From contig NZ_LKTM01000013.1 of NCBI RefSeq assembly GCF_001417955.2, forward strand, positions 1 to 64,000: a DNA stretch of 64,000 nucleotides, given 5' to 3'. The stretch comes from Mycobacterium gordonae. GTDB taxonomy: Bacteria; Actinomycetota; Actinomycetes; Mycobacteriales; Mycobacteriaceae. Shown here piece by piece: positions 29,261 through 38,440 of this stretch (positions within the stretch are counted from its first letter, which is position 1; every line of letters starts with the position of its first letter). The position numbers and the translations under genes were made by a program. The notes below the pieces were generated by a model. The model was not told where the DNA came from, searched no databases, and saw only the letters and a list, made by a program, of their open reading frames with translations.

Positions 29261-31334
29261 GCTGTTTCCCTTCGGTTTCGGTGTGGGTGAGGTCAGCCGG
29301 CCACCAGATGCGGTCGCCGATGAGGGCGAAGAGTGCGGGGATCACCAGGGTTCGGACGACGAAGGTGTCCAGCAGGATGCCCAGGCCCACGATGATGCCC
29401 AGTTGGGTCATCACGATCAGCGGCAAGACGCCGAGGACGCAAAACACCGCCGCCAGAACGATTCCCGCGCTGGTGATGACACCGCCGGTGGCCGACACCG
29501 CGCGAACCATGCCGTCCCGCGCGCCGTGCCCGGCTGCCTCCTCGCGTGCACGGGTGACCAGGAAGATCGTGTAGTCCACCCCGAGCGCGGCCAAAAAGAG
29601 GAACGCGTACAGCGGCGCGATGTTGTCCAACGCAGGGAACCCGAACACGTGGATGCTCGCCCAGCCGCCGAGGCCCAGCGCGGCCAGCGCACCCAGAATG
29701 GTCGCCGCCAACAGGGTGGGCGGGGCCAGGGCAGACCGCAGCAGCGCGTAGAGGACGACCAGGATCACCAGCAGAATCGCCGGTATCAACAGGACTCGAT
29801 CGTGTACCGCGGCGTCTCGGGTGTCCAGTGCCTGGGCGTCCGGCCCCCCCACCAGCGCCTCGGGTGTGACCGCCCGCGTCGAATCTCGCAGCGCCGCAAT
29901 GGTACTGAACGCTCGCGGCGAGGACGGCGCGGCATCGGTGACCACCGACCACTTGGTCAGACCGCTCCCCGAAGTGCCGGCCGGATTGGCCGAGACGACC
30001 CCCGGGGTGGCGGTGATGGCCTGTTGCACCTGCGGTGCCTTGTCGGTCGGCGCGATCACTTCGGTGGGATTGGCCAGCCCCGCGGGGAAATGTTGGGCCA
30101 CGATATCGAAGCCTGTCACCGAATCCGCTTTGACGCGAAACTGTTCCGTCTGGGACAAGCCGACGCGGGTACTGAGCAGACCGGTCGCCAGCACGCCCAG
30201 CAGAACAATCGTGACGGAGGCGACCAAAACCGGACGGCGCGATACGGCTTCGGCGACCCGGTGCCAGATGCCGGTTTCGGTCGCCTCGTGCTTCGTGTCA
30301 CCGGGCTGAGGTACGAACGGCCAGAACAGCCGCCGTCCGCACACCGCCAGCAGCGGTGGCAGCAGCACCAGTACTGAGACGGCGGCAACCAACAGCCCGC
30401 AGGCGGCCAGCGCTCCCAGGCTGCGGGTGCTGGGGGTGGACGCGAAGACGAGGGTGAGCAGCGCCAGCACCACGGTGGCGTTGCTGGCCACGATCGCCGG
30501 TCCGGCCATCCGGACCGCTCGCCGCAACGCGTCCCGGTGATCCCGGTGGCGCCGAAGTTCCTGCCGGTAACGCGAAATCAGCAGCAGCGCGTAGTTGGTG
30601 CCCGCACCGAACACCAACACGCTGGTGATGCCCGAAGTGGAACCGTCGAAGCTCAAACCGGTCAGCGACGCCACCATGACACCGACGGCGCTGGCCAACC
30701 GGTCGGCGAAGCCGATCACCACCAGGGGCACCAGCCACAGCACCGGCGAGCGGTAGGTGGCGATCAGCAGCAAAGCGACCACCGATGCGGTCACCGCCAG
30801 CAGGGTGATGTTGGCATTGCTGAAAGCGTTGGCGATGTCCGCCCCGAACGCCGGCCCGCCGGTGACGTGTGCCGTCATTCCGGCGGGCAAGCCCTGGTTC
30901 GCGGCGGTGCGCAGCGCGGCCACTTCCTCGTTGAGCGGCAACCCGGACAGCTCGGCGCTGATCGGTACGATTCCGATCGCCGCCTTGCCGTCGCCGGACA
31001 CCAGTACCGGCGCACCGGGCGCCCCGTCGTGAATAGTCGCCAGCATCCGGGCGCGGGCGCCTTCGCAGGCTTGCTTCAGGGCATCCGGGGCGCCGGACCC
31101 GTTCACCACCACGATCAGTGGTACCCGGTCACCACCGGGGAACTGGTTGGACAGCTTCTGCACCTTCGCCGAATCAGAATCGGTAGGCACCGACAGCGGT
31201 GCCTGCCCCGCTGCGGCATTCCCGCCGACCAGTGCCATGAAACCGGCGGCCAGCACGAAGACGCCGAGCGCAAGCAGCCAGGAGCGGCGTCGGGTCAGGG
31301 TTGCGGCAAATCCGTCCCACACACCACTAAGCAT
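29253..31334 (-). CDS. MmpL-family RND transporter, pigment island copy 1
   Basis: About 693 aa from ATG 31334; a TTG at 31358 would add 8 residues lying inside the operator. Two repeats, each with an N-terminal helix, a periplasmic loop and five helices, are seen. Signatures are SVLVFGAGTNYALLLISRY and FLAALGVDYTIFLVTRAREE, with the Asp-Tyr pairs used for proton coupling. It is shorter than typical mycobacterial MmpL proteins and resembles the small MmpL of corynebacterial carotenoid operons (CmpL). Divergent from marR1; first gene of mmpL-tspO-phr. Confidence 0.92.
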   Translation of the reverse strand: MLSGVWDGFAATLTRRRSWLLALGVFVLAAGFMALVGGNAAAGQAPLSVPTDSDSAKVQKLSNQFPGGDRVPLIVVVNGSGAPDALKQACEGARARMLATIHDGAPGAPVLVSGDGKAAIGIVPISAELSGLPLNEEVAALRTAANQGLPAGMTAHVTGGPAFGADIANAFSNANITLLAVTASVVALLLIATYRSPVLWLVPLVVIGFADRLASAVGVMVASLTGLSFDGSTSGITSVLVFGAGTNYALLLISRYRQELRRHRDHRDALRRAVRMAGPAIVASNATVVLALLTLVFASTPSTRSLGALAACGLLVAAVSVLVLLPPLLAVCGRRLFWPFVPQPGDTKHEATETGIWHRVAEAVSRRPVLVASVTIVLLGVLATGLLSTRVGLSQTEQFRVKADSVTGFDIVAQHFPAGLANPTEVIAPTDKAPQVQQAITATPGVVSANPAGTSGSGLTKWSVVTDAAPSSPRAFSTIAALRDSTRAVTPEALVGGPDAQALDTRDAAVHDRVLLIPAILLVILVVLYALLRSALAPPTLLAATILGALAALGLGGWASIHVFGFPALDNIAPLYAFLFLAALGVDYTIFLVTRAREEAAGHGARDGMVRAVSATGGVITSAGIVLAAVFCVLGVLPLIVMTQLGIIVGLGILLDTFVVRTLVIPALFALIGDRIWWPADLTHTETEGKQHE

Positions 31335-31366
31335 TTCAGTAACTGAAATATTAATCAACTGAAATT
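31333..31366. promoter_or_regulatory. MarR operator candidate between mmpL and marR (site B)
   Basis: A perfect 17-bp palindrome, ATTTCAGT-A-ACTGAAAT (31333-31349), overlaps the mmpL start codon. A second ACTGAAAT half-site follows at 31359-31366. On the minus strand TTGATT, 5 bases, then TTCAGTTACT is read; the same two blocks with a 6-base gap occur at 35284-35305 before the SOUL-idi-GT genes. Binding would repress both mmpL and marR1. Confidence 0.7.
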
Positions 31367-31382
31367 AGGGCCGAAAAACGAT

Positions 31383-31892
31383 ATGCTGCTCCTCGGTATG
31401 CAACCCGACGAGCCGGCGTGCCACCGCGCAGCCCTGGAATCGCAGATCACTGCTGATCTGCGGGAGTTGTCGTCTGAATCCGACCAGATCGGGCGGATCT
31501 TCGCAGTCTCCCACGATGTTCGGCCCACCGACTTTCGGGCCCTGCTGCACATCATGGTGGCCGAGACCGCAGGCCAGCCCATGACGTCCGGGGACCTGAG
31601 TCAGCGAATGGGTCTGTCGGGCGCGGCGATCACCTACCTTGTCGACCGGCTGATCGACTCGGGTCACATACGTCGGGACTCCCATCCCGCTGATCGGCGC
31701 AAGGTGATCCTGCGCCACGCGGAGTCGGGTATGCACACCGCTCGGTCATTCTTCACCCCGCTCGGCCACCACACTCATGAGGCGATGGCCGACCTGCCCG
31801 ACGCCGATCTGGCTGCTGCGCATCGGGTTTTCGACGCATTGCTGGTCGCGATGCGCCAGTTTCAGGCCGAACTGGGCCCCACCGATTCCTGA
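31383..31892 (+). CDS. MarR-family regulator 1
   Basis: 169 aa. Winged helix: TSGDLSQRMGLSGAAITYLV then DRLIDSGHIRRDSHPADRRK (recognition helix and wing). It is paralogous to the MarR at 38360-38950: both share ALLHIMVAETAG, AITYLVDR, GHIRR and AAHRVF. MarR proteins of this group (for example CrtR of Corynebacterium, beside crtE) repress carotenoid genes. It is divergent from mmpL across the palindrome at 31333-31349 and overlaps the convergent second mmpL by 31 bp at the 3' end. Confidence 0.92.
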   Translation: MLLLGMQPDEPACHRAALESQITADLRELSSESDQIGRIFAVSHDVRPTDFRALLHIMVAETAGQPMTSGDLSQRMGLSGAAITYLVDRLIDSGHIRRDSHPADRRKVILRHAESGMHTARSFFTPLGHHTHEAMADLPDADLAAAHRVFDALLVAMRQFQAELGPTDS

Positions 31893-34120
31893 AACGCCCG
31901 CGGTAATCCGCGACCGCGTGCCATGGTGAAAGTCCGCCGGTGCCACTCGGCCAGGGGCCTGGGCGCCCACCAGTTGACCCGGCCGAGCACGTGCATGAAC
32001 GCCGGGACGAGAATCATGCGGATGACGGTGGCGTCCACCAGGATCGCGATCGTCAAACCGACGGCGAACATGCGCATGAACGACACCCCGGCGGACATGA
32101 GGGCGGCGAACGAGATCGACATCAGCAGGGCCGCGGCGGTGACCACTCGACCGGTGCGGGCGATACCGAGAGCGACGCTTTCGTCGTTGTCTGCGTGGGT
32201 CTGCGGTGAGGCGAGCCAGTATTCGCGGATCCGGGACAGCAGGAAGACTTCGTAATCCATCGACAGGCCGAACGCGATGCAGAACATCAGCACCGGAACG
32301 TTCACCGCCAGCGTCCCGGTGGGAGTGGTACCGGCGGCCCCGAGGTGGCCTTCCTGGAAGATCCACACCAGCGCGCCGAACGTCGCCGTCAGCGACAACA
32401 TGTTGAGCAGTACGGCCTTGATCGGCAGCACCACGCTGCCGGACAGCAGGAACAACAAGACCAGCATCACGACCGCGATGAAGCCGAATACCAGGGGCAG
32501 TCGTGAGGTGATGCCGTGCACGCAGTCGCGATTCGTCTGCGCCAGACCGGTGACCAGAGCCCGCTTGCCCGCGGGCAGCGCGACCTCATGCACACGGGCC
32601 AGTTGCTCCTCGGACTCTTGCGTGTACAAGGCCGCGGTGCTGTCCACCGTGAGAAACGCTGCGCCGTCGGCCATTCCGGTCGGCGCCGACGGAGGTCCCT
32701 TGGGTTCCCCGGCGATGAAAGTGCCGGTCGGCGCCGACACCGACGACACGTCGGGCACCCGCGACAACTCCGCGGCGTACTTGTCGATATCCGAGCGGCT
32801 CAGTCCTGCGGTGTCGGGGATCACGATCTTGACCCGCGTCGTGGAGTTCGACGGGAACTCCGATCGGATCCGGTCGTTGGCCAACCGCGCCGATGACGTG
32901 GCGGGCAGCACGCGGTCGTCGGCATACCCCCACTTCACTCCGAGGAAGGGTGTGCCCAGCGCAAGCAGCAGCACGATCAGGATCAAGCCCAACGGAATCG
33001 CTTGCCTGATAACGAATTTCGCCGCGCGATACCAGAAGGTCTGTTCGATCGGCGGGGCGGCCGGTTGCGGTAGGCGCAGCAGCCGTCGCGTCAGGCGCCG
33101 CACGTCGAACGCATCGATGCGGTGGCCCAGTAACACCAGCGCGGCCGGTGTGATCGAGACGGCGGCGGCAGCGGCGAAGGCCACCACCGCGATGCCGGCA
33201 TAGGCGAACGACTTGAGAAAGTACATCGGGAAGAAGATCATCCCGAGCAGCGCCAGCGCCACCGTCATCGCGGAGAAGAGCACGGTTCGGCCGGCGGTGG
33301 CCATGGTATGCACCACGGCCTCATCCGGTGGCACCCCGTCGCCCAGCTCGTCCCGATAGCGGCTGACGATCAGCAGGGTGTAGTCGATGGCCAGCGCGAA
33401 TCCCAGTGCGACAGAGACGTTCAACGCAAAGATCGACACGTCGGTGAACAAAGCGATCCCCCGTAGCGCGGCGAGTGAGCCCAGGATCGCGAACCCGCCC
33501 ACCGCCACCGGCAGGGCGGCCGCCAACAGACCTCCGAAGACCCATACCAGCGCAATGAAGCTCAGCGGGATGGCGATGACTTCCATTCGCAGCAAGTCGT
33601 TTTCGGTCTGTTTGTTGATCTGTGCGTAGACCATCGCCGACCCACCGGCTTGCACCGTGACCCCGTCACGTTCCCCGGCGAAGCGGTCCGCCAGTGCCTG
33701 GGCGTGTTTGGCGCTGGTGTTCTCGTCACCCTTGAGCGTGGCGATGATCATGGCCGTTTTGCCGTCGCCGCTGAGCGTGCCCGGGGTGGGTTGGGGCTGC
33801 CAGGGCGAGGCGACCTGGGAAACAAAGGGCGATTCGGCGAGTTGTCGAGTCAGGTCGGTGCCCACCAGGTGCCCGGGGCCGGCTTTCACCCCGTTCTCGG
33901 AGCTGACCAGCAGCACGAGTTCCATGTCACCCTGATGAAACTCATCGGCGAGCAGCGTCGATGCCCGGGCCGATTCCGAAGTGGGATCGAGGAATCCTCC
34001 GCCGGAGAGACTGCCCGCGGCCGGGATGCCGAAGACCGCGGCCGCGATCATCACTAGGACGGCAGCGGCAATCACCCGCCGCGGCGCGGCGACGGAGACT
34101 CGGGCAAGTTGCGCAAGCAT
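31862..34120 (-). CDS. MmpL-family RND transporter, pigment island copy 2
   Basis: About 752 aa from ATG 34120, with AGGACGG upstream; an ATG at 34162 is farther and lacks an RBS. Two MMPL domains with 11-12 helices are seen. FALNVSVALGFALAIDYTLL (first proton-relay Asp-Tyr) and MFCIAFGLSMDYEVFLLSRI (second) are clear. Substrate unknown; lipid or pigment export is the likely class. The AT-rich dyad at 34161-34197 lies 41-77 bp upstream. Confidence 0.92.
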   Translation of the reverse strand: MLAQLARVSVAAPRRVIAAAVLVMIAAAVFGIPAAGSLSGGGFLDPTSESARASTLLADEFHQGDMELVLLVSSENGVKAGPGHLVGTDLTRQLAESPFVSQVASPWQPQPTPGTLSGDGKTAMIIATLKGDENTSAKHAQALADRFAGERDGVTVQAGGSAMVYAQINKQTENDLLRMEVIAIPLSFIALVWVFGGLLAAALPVAVGGFAILGSLAALRGIALFTDVSIFALNVSVALGFALAIDYTLLIVSRYRDELGDGVPPDEAVVHTMATAGRTVLFSAMTVALALLGMIFFPMYFLKSFAYAGIAVVAFAAAAAVSITPAALVLLGHRIDAFDVRRLTRRLLRLPQPAAPPIEQTFWYRAAKFVIRQAIPLGLILIVLLLALGTPFLGVKWGYADDRVLPATSSARLANDRIRSEFPSNSTTRVKIVIPDTAGLSRSDIDKYAAELSRVPDVSSVSAPTGTFIAGEPKGPPSAPTGMADGAAFLTVDSTAALYTQESEEQLARVHEVALPAGKRALVTGLAQTNRDCVHGITSRLPLVFGFIAVVMLVLLFLLSGSVVLPIKAVLLNMLSLTATFGALVWIFQEGHLGAAGTTPTGTLAVNVPVLMFCIAFGLSMDYEVFLLSRIREYWLASPQTHADNDESVALGIARTGRVVTAAALLMSISFAALMSAGVSFMRMFAVGLTIAILVDATVIRMILVPAFMHVLGRVNWWAPRPLAEWHRRTFTMARGRGLPRAFQESVGPSSA

Positions 34121-34160
34121 GGTCCGTCCTCGTGATGACGTATCTCCAGCCAACCGCAGC

Positions 34161-34197
34161 AACGGTTAAGATTATTAAACATTAATCTAATGAAGCG
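34161..34197. promoter_or_regulatory. AT-rich operator-like element upstream of mmpL copy 2 (site C)
   Basis: AGATTA (34169-34174) and TAATCT (34183-34188) form an inverted repeat around ttaaacat. The 9-mer ttaaacatt (34175-34183) recurs at 35289-35297. On the minus strand CTTCATT, 3 bases, TTAAT is shared with 47338-47352 upstream of crtE. The site sits in otherwise GC-rich DNA. Confidence 0.5.
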
Positions 34198-34269
34198 ACG
34201 GTTGCTAGCTGTAACGAGGCGGACGTGCCGCTGGTTCAACCGTATTCGGCAACGAGTTGCCGTTTTCGG

Positions 34270-34668
34270 TTAACCGGCCAACTTTAGCGCCGTGACCAGC
34301 GTGTCTGGATCGGCGACAGTCACTGTCAATGCAGAGTGATCCCGAAATCCGATGACTCGCCGGATCCTCGGCTCGAAGTGGATGCACACGCCCGCTGCCG
34401 CATTCGTTCCGAAGGTGAGTCCGTCGTCGGCCATCGACAGGCGCGGGCCGACGGCGGTCCACCATCGGTAGGGTCCGGTGACGTGCGCCTCGACCACGTC
34501 GGACAACGGCACTTCGACGCGCAACGCCCCGTACCGGGCGACGAAGCGGCCGTCGACGGTTAATGTCACACCCTGTTCGCCGGGCCAGCGGAAGGGGAGC
34601 CACAGCGGCGCCAGGCGGGGGTCGTAGTGGTAGGGGAAGTGTCGGGCGGTCTTCCCGGGTGAGTTCAT
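34270..34668 (-). CDS. Conserved hypothetical protein
   Basis: 132 aa from ATG 34668 (MNSPGKTARHFPYHYDPRLA); a longer frame to 34710 overlaps the STAS gene. Two halves look like beta-rich strands: VTLTVDGRFVARYGALRVEV and RLSMADDGLTFGTNAAAGVC. No signal peptide, helices or known catalytic motif were seen. I do not recognise the family. It starts 4 bp after the STAS gene stop, so the two are probably cotranscribed. Confidence 0.7.
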   Translation of the reverse strand: MNSPGKTARHFPYHYDPRLAPLWLPFRWPGEQGVTLTVDGRFVARYGALRVEVPLSDVVEAHVTGPYRWWTAVGPRLSMADDGLTFGTNAAAGVCIHFEPRIRRVIGFRDHSALTVTVADPDTLVTALKLAG

Positions 34669-34672
34669 CGCC

Positions 34673-35107
34673 CTACCGCACCAGTCCTGGCACCTGACGC
34701 CGAGTGGCAAGGGCGTCCTCGATCAGTTGCAGCGCCTCGGGCACGGATCTCACCAGCGGTAAGCCGTGATCGCGCACCACCCTGATAACCGTTCGCACGG
34801 CCGGACCGCTGACGATGTTGCAGTACAGGCCGGCGGCTCGATGCTGATGGTTGAGGGCGAGCAGTTGCTGGAATCCTTCGATGCCGAGGAAATCCAGGTG
34901 GCTGAGATCGATGATCAAAGGCGTACGCGCCTTGGTGAAACGGCGGACTTCCGCAGCGATCTGTCCGGCGTTCGAAGCGTCGATATCTCCGTCGAGTTGA
35001 ACTACTGTCGCCAGCCTGCGGGCGTAGACGAACATCTGCGCCCCATCGCAATTCACGACGTAGCGGTAGCGGGGAGGTCGTTGGTTTTGGGAATCTGCAG
35101 CATGCAT
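34673..35107 (-). CDS. STAS-domain protein (anti-sigma factor antagonist-like) without the phospho-serine
   Basis: 144 aa. The STAS domain covers about residues 30-130: TVVQLDGDIDASNAGQIAAE and TPLIIDLSHLDFLGIEGFQQ. At the place where SpoIIAA-type antagonists have Asp-Ser before the helix glycine, this protein has Gly-Ile, so regulation by an anti-sigma kinase through serine phosphorylation looks lost. It may bind a partner constitutively or sense a ligand. No cognate kinase or sigma factor lies in the window. Confidence 0.82.
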   Translation of the reverse strand: MHAADSQNQRPPRYRYVVNCDGAQMFVYARRLATVVQLDGDIDASNAGQIAAEVRRFTKARTPLIIDLSHLDFLGIEGFQQLLALNHQHRAAGLYCNIVSGPAVRTVIRVVRDHGLPLVRSVPEALQLIEDALATRRQVPGLVR

Positions 35108-35458
35108 CGGCGTGGCCTATCAAATTGTGGGTGAAACCGATGGAACTCGATGTTCCAGAGTTCCGGGACTGTAGCTGCGGACTCAACTGCTACCAGCCTA
35201 GACGCAATCTGGCAGCTTGGTTCTTGCAGTGATCTGGGCAACACCGGTGGAGTCTGCAGGCTCGCCGTTCGCCTGGAGCTTAATTGATTTAAACATTCAG
35301 TTACTTAACAAAATCGCCCCACCCGCGTATGCTGAACCTGCCGAGGGCTAGTGCCCGGGTGGTGGTTCAGCAGTGACGGCGCCGGTCCGAGTTACTGGCT
35401 CAGTTGTGGGCGCCGAAGATTCGCGACACCATGGAACCGATGAGGGAAAGAGGCGACC
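35108..35458. other. Intergenic region between STAS and SOUL genes
   Basis: This 351-bp gap separates divergent genes. It holds the AT-rich element at 35280-35316. Nothing else recognisable was found: no RNA gene, no conserved open frame. Confidence 0.6.
35280..35316 (+). promoter_or_regulatory. AT-rich MarR-type operator upstream of SOUL-idi-GT (site D)
   Basis: TTGATT (35284-35289), 6 bases, TTCAGTTACT (35296-35305) copies the two blocks of site B in the same orientation relative to the downstream operon. CATTCAGTTACTTAAC (35294-35309) matches the minus strand of 47354-47369 (crtE upstream) at 13 of 16 positions. It lies about 143 bp before the SOUL start, room for a promoter or leader. 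Confidence 0.6.
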
Positions 35459-36055
35459 TTGTTCAAATCTATCGGAGCAGTGGTGGGGCAGGTCGCTGAA
35501 GCGGCCGGCATGGTCGTGGGGTACCGGCACAGCATCGAAGAGCCTGCTCACACCACCGAAAAGCTGACGCGCGACGTGGAGCTCCGCCACTACGGCGATC
35601 GGATCGCGGCCCAGACCACCGTCGTCGCTGATGAGGAATCGGCCCGCAACGTGGGGTTCCGACGGCTGGCACGCTACATCTTCGGGGCGAACAACGATCG
35701 CGAGAAGGTCGCAATGACGGCTCCGGTGGCACAGGAGTCGCGCAACAAGGGAGAGTGGGTGATCCAATTCTTCATGCCCTCGGAAAAGACGATGGAGACG
35801 CTTCCCTCGCCCGACGACGGCGATGTCGAGTTGGTGACCGTGCCGCCCTCGACGGTTGCGGTGCACAAGTTCAACGGCATCCCCAGCCGGCGCGCGGTCG
35901 CCACTCACACCAAGCAGTTGATGGATACGCTGGGGGAGTTGGGATTCGAGGCGACCGACTCTCCGGCGGCCTGGTTCTATGACCCGCCCTGGACCGTTCC
36001 GGCGTTGCGCCGCAACGAAATCGCCGTTCCGGTCAAACCCAGGAGTGGAGTCTGA
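35459..36055 (+). CDS. SOUL family haem-binding protein
   Basis: 198 aa from TTG 35459 with AGAGG at the right spacing. SOUL/HBP domain: VELRHYGDRIAAQTTV, FRRLARYIFGANN, EKVAMTAPVAQE, WVIQFFMPSEKT and VAVHKFNGIPS. SOUL proteins bind haem or other tetrapyrroles; mycobacterial homologues are uncharacterised. No signal peptide, so cytosolic. It leads a run SOUL-idi-glycosyltransferase with gaps of 28 and 8 bp. Confidence 0.9.
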   Translation: MFKSIGAVVGQVAEAAGMVVGYRHSIEEPAHTTEKLTRDVELRHYGDRIAAQTTVVADEESARNVGFRRLARYIFGANNDREKVAMTAPVAQESRNKGEWVIQFFMPSEKTMETLPSPDDGDVELVTVPPSTVAVHKFNGIPSRRAVATHTKQLMDTLGELGFEATDSPAAWFYDPPWTVPALRRNEIAVPVKPRSGV

Positions 36056-36083
36056 GCATGCTGACCGGTAGGGCCGGAGTCCC

Positions 36084-37130
36084 ATGACGTCGCCGCGCCG
36101 CGACATGGCGTCGCGCAAGCTACGTCATATCGACGCGTGCCTGGACGGCGACGTCACGTATCACGGGGTCACGACGGGCCTGGAACGTTACCGGTTGCCC
36201 TACAACGCACTGACGCAGACCAGCCTTCACGACGTCGACCTGTCGACGGAGTTCCTCGGGGTCGGGCTACGGGCGCCGGTGCTGGTGGGCGCCATGACCG
36301 GAGGTGCCGAGTTGTCGGGCACCATCAACCGGAATCTGGCCACGGCCGCGCAACGACTGGGCGTCGGGATGATGCTCGGCTCCCAGCGGGTGATGCTGGA
36401 GAGTGCCCTGGGCGAGCAGGCCGCGCCCAGCTTCGCGGTGCGCGACGTGGCACCGGACGTGCTGCTGGTGGGCAATATCGGACTGTCGCAATTCGTCAAG
36501 GACGCGATCCCTGAGATCATCCGGGCACTCGACCGAGTTGGGGCGAATGCGCTTGCGGTGCACACCAATCCGCTGCAGGAGGCGATGCAGCACAACGGTG
36601 ACACCGACTTCGCCGGATCGCTGGACCGACTGCACGAGCTGACCCCGATGCTGGATTACCCCGTGCTGCTGAAGGAAGTGGGCCACGGCATCGGCGCCAC
36701 CGCGGTCGCCGATCTGCTTCGCCTGACCGGAGAGCCGCCGGTGGCGGCCATCGACGTCGCAGGAGCCGGCGGGACGTCGTGGTCGCGTGTCGAGCAGCTG
36801 GTCCGTTACGGCGAACTGCGCTATCCGGACCTGGCCGACTGGGGGATACCCACGGCGCAGGCGCTGCTCGAGGTTCGTGCGGCACTTCCGCGGATCCCGC
36901 TGGTCGCCTCCGGTGGGATCCGCACCGGTATGGACGCGGCCAAGGCGCTCGCCCTGGGCGCCGACGTGGTAGCAGTCGCCCGGCCGCTGCTGGCCGCCGC
37001 TATCGAGTCCGCCGATGCGGCAACGGAGTGGCTGCAAGGGTTTATCGACGAGCTGCGTATCTGTCTGCACGGTTGTGGTGCCGCCGATCTGCCGTCGCTG
37101 CGCAAGCTCGGCGCGCTACCCGTCACCTAG
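36084..37130 (+). CDS. fni: Type 2 isopentenyl-diphosphate delta-isomerase
   Basis: 348 aa, FMN-dependent TIM barrel. Motifs: [44 protein letters not shown] (Gln/Glu that bind substrate and Mg2+), [24 protein letters not shown] and [20 protein letters not shown]. It interconverts IPP and DMAPP, supplying the prenyl starter for GGPP and thus carotenoids. Placement in the pigment island suggests a dedicated isoprenoid supply. Confidence 0.96.
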   Translation: MTSPRRDMASRKLRHIDACLDGDVTYHGVTTGLERYRLPYNALTQTSLHDVDLSTEFLGVGLRAPVLVGAMTGGAELSGTINRNLATAAQRLGVGMMLGSQRVMLESALGEQAAPSFAVRDVAPDVLLVGNIGLSQFVKDAIPEIIRALDRVGANALAVHTNPLQEAMQHNGDTDFAGSLDRLHELTPMLDYPVLLKEVGHGIGATAVADLLRLTGEPPVAAIDVAGAGGTSWSRVEQLVRYGELRYPDLADWGIPTAQALLEVRAALPRIPLVASGGIRTGMDAAKALALGADVVAVARPLLAAAIESADAATEWLQGFIDELRICLHGCGAADLPSLRKLGALPVT

Positions 37131-37138
37131 GCGTGCGC

Positions 37139-38440
37139 ATGGCGGTGATTCTGGCTTACGGTTCGCCCGCGCTGGGTCATCTCTACCCGATGGCGGCTCT
37201 GTTGGGGGAGCTGACCGCGCGCGGCCACCAGGTTCACCTGCGAACGATGAGCAGTGAAGTCGCCGGCATGCGCGCGGCCGGCGTGCACGCAGCCGCCGTG
37301 GACCCGCGGATCGAGGCAATCGTCGGAGATGATTGGTTGGCGCACAACGCGTTAGGTGTGCTCAAGCGGTCCATCGACGTACTGTGCCGGCGGGCCGTCT
37401 TCGAGGTCGATGATTTACGGAGCGCGATCAGCGAGGCGAGGCCCGACGCGGTCATCGTCGATGCGAACTGTTGGGGCGCGATGTCGGCGGCTGACGTCGC
37501 CGGCTTGCCCTGGACGGTGTTCTCGCCGTTCACGCCATATCTGCGCTCGCAGTTCGCGCCACCCTTCGGGCCCGGGCTGCGGCCGCTGCCCGGCCTCATC
37601 GGGCGCGTCCGTGACGCGTCGATGCGGCCGTTCGTCAGATATCTGTTCGATCGGCCGATGTTGCCGCGGATCAACGCGCTTCGCGCCGATCTCGGAGCGC
37701 CGGCGATCCGTTCGGTGGACGAATTGATGCGCCGGGCGCCGCTGCTGTTGGCGGTGGGCGGTGAGCCGTTCGAATATCCGCACCCCGATTGGCCGGAGTC
37801 GGTGCAGTTCATCGGAGCGTGCGTACCCCAGCAGCCCGCGGGGGCCGCGCCGGACTGGCTGGACGCCATCGACCGGCCCATCGTGCTGGTGAGCACCTCT
37901 TCGATCGCCCAGGGTGACGCGAAGTTGGGCCATGTTGCGCTGCAGGCCCTGGCTGACGAGCCGGTGCACGTCATTGCGACGTTTCCGGCCGGGATACCCG
38001 GCGGTCTGCCCCGGACGGCGAACTCGACGGTGTGTCAGTTCCTGGAGCATGGTCCGGTGCTCGAGCGGGCGGTGTGTGTCGTCACGCACGGCGGGATGGG
38101 CACCACGGTCAAGGCGCTCAACCGTGGCGTTCCGGTCTGTGTGGTCCCGTTCGCGCGGGACCAGGGCGAGGTTGCGCGCCGCGTCGAGGTGGCCGGCTGC
38201 GGTACCCGCTTATTGCCCAAGCGGCTCACTCCGGCACGGTTGCGGGCCGCGGTGCTGGGAGCGGCGACCATGACGGGTGGAGCTCGCCGAGTTGCCGCCG
38301 GATTCGCCGCGACCGGGGGAGTGGCTCGAGGTGCGGATCTGATCGAGCGGCGGTTGCTCTCAGCGCCTCGGCGCGTCGGACCGAGCCGCCCCCTGCCGCC
38401 GCTTGCCGGCCGGCGACGAACCTCGAGCGAGTTCCGCTGA
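37139..38440 (+). CDS. GT1-family glycosyltransferase (CrtX-like candidate)
   Basis: 433 aa from ATG 37139 (GTG 37133 also possible). GT-B fold: N-terminal LAYGSPALGHLYPMAALLGE acceptor domain, C-terminal donor domain with CVVTHGGMGTTVKALNRGVP then CVVPFARDQGEVARRVEVAG. This is the nucleotide-sugar motif of UGT/MGT enzymes, such as zeaxanthin glucosyltransferases. Its place after idi suggests glycosylation of a hydroxylated carotenoid, but no dedicated hydroxylase was proved and the acceptor is inference. The 3' end overlaps the convergent marR2 by 81 bp. Confidence 0.85.
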   Translation: MAVILAYGSPALGHLYPMAALLGELTARGHQVHLRTMSSEVAGMRAAGVHAAAVDPRIEAIVGDDWLAHNALGVLKRSIDVLCRRAVFEVDDLRSAISEARPDAVIVDANCWGAMSAADVAGLPWTVFSPFTPYLRSQFAPPFGPGLRPLPGLIGRVRDASMRPFVRYLFDRPMLPRINALRADLGAPAIRSVDELMRRAPLLLAVGGEPFEYPHPDWPESVQFIGACVPQQPAGAAPDWLDAIDRPIVLVSTSSIAQGDAKLGHVALQALADEPVHVIATFPAGIPGGLPRTANSTVCQFLEHGPVLERAVCVVTHGGMGTTVKALNRGVPVCVVPFARDQGEVARRVEVAGCGTRLLPKRLTPARLRAAVLGAATMTGGARRVAAGFAATGGVARGADLIERRLLSAPRRVGPSRPLPPLAGRRRTSSEFR

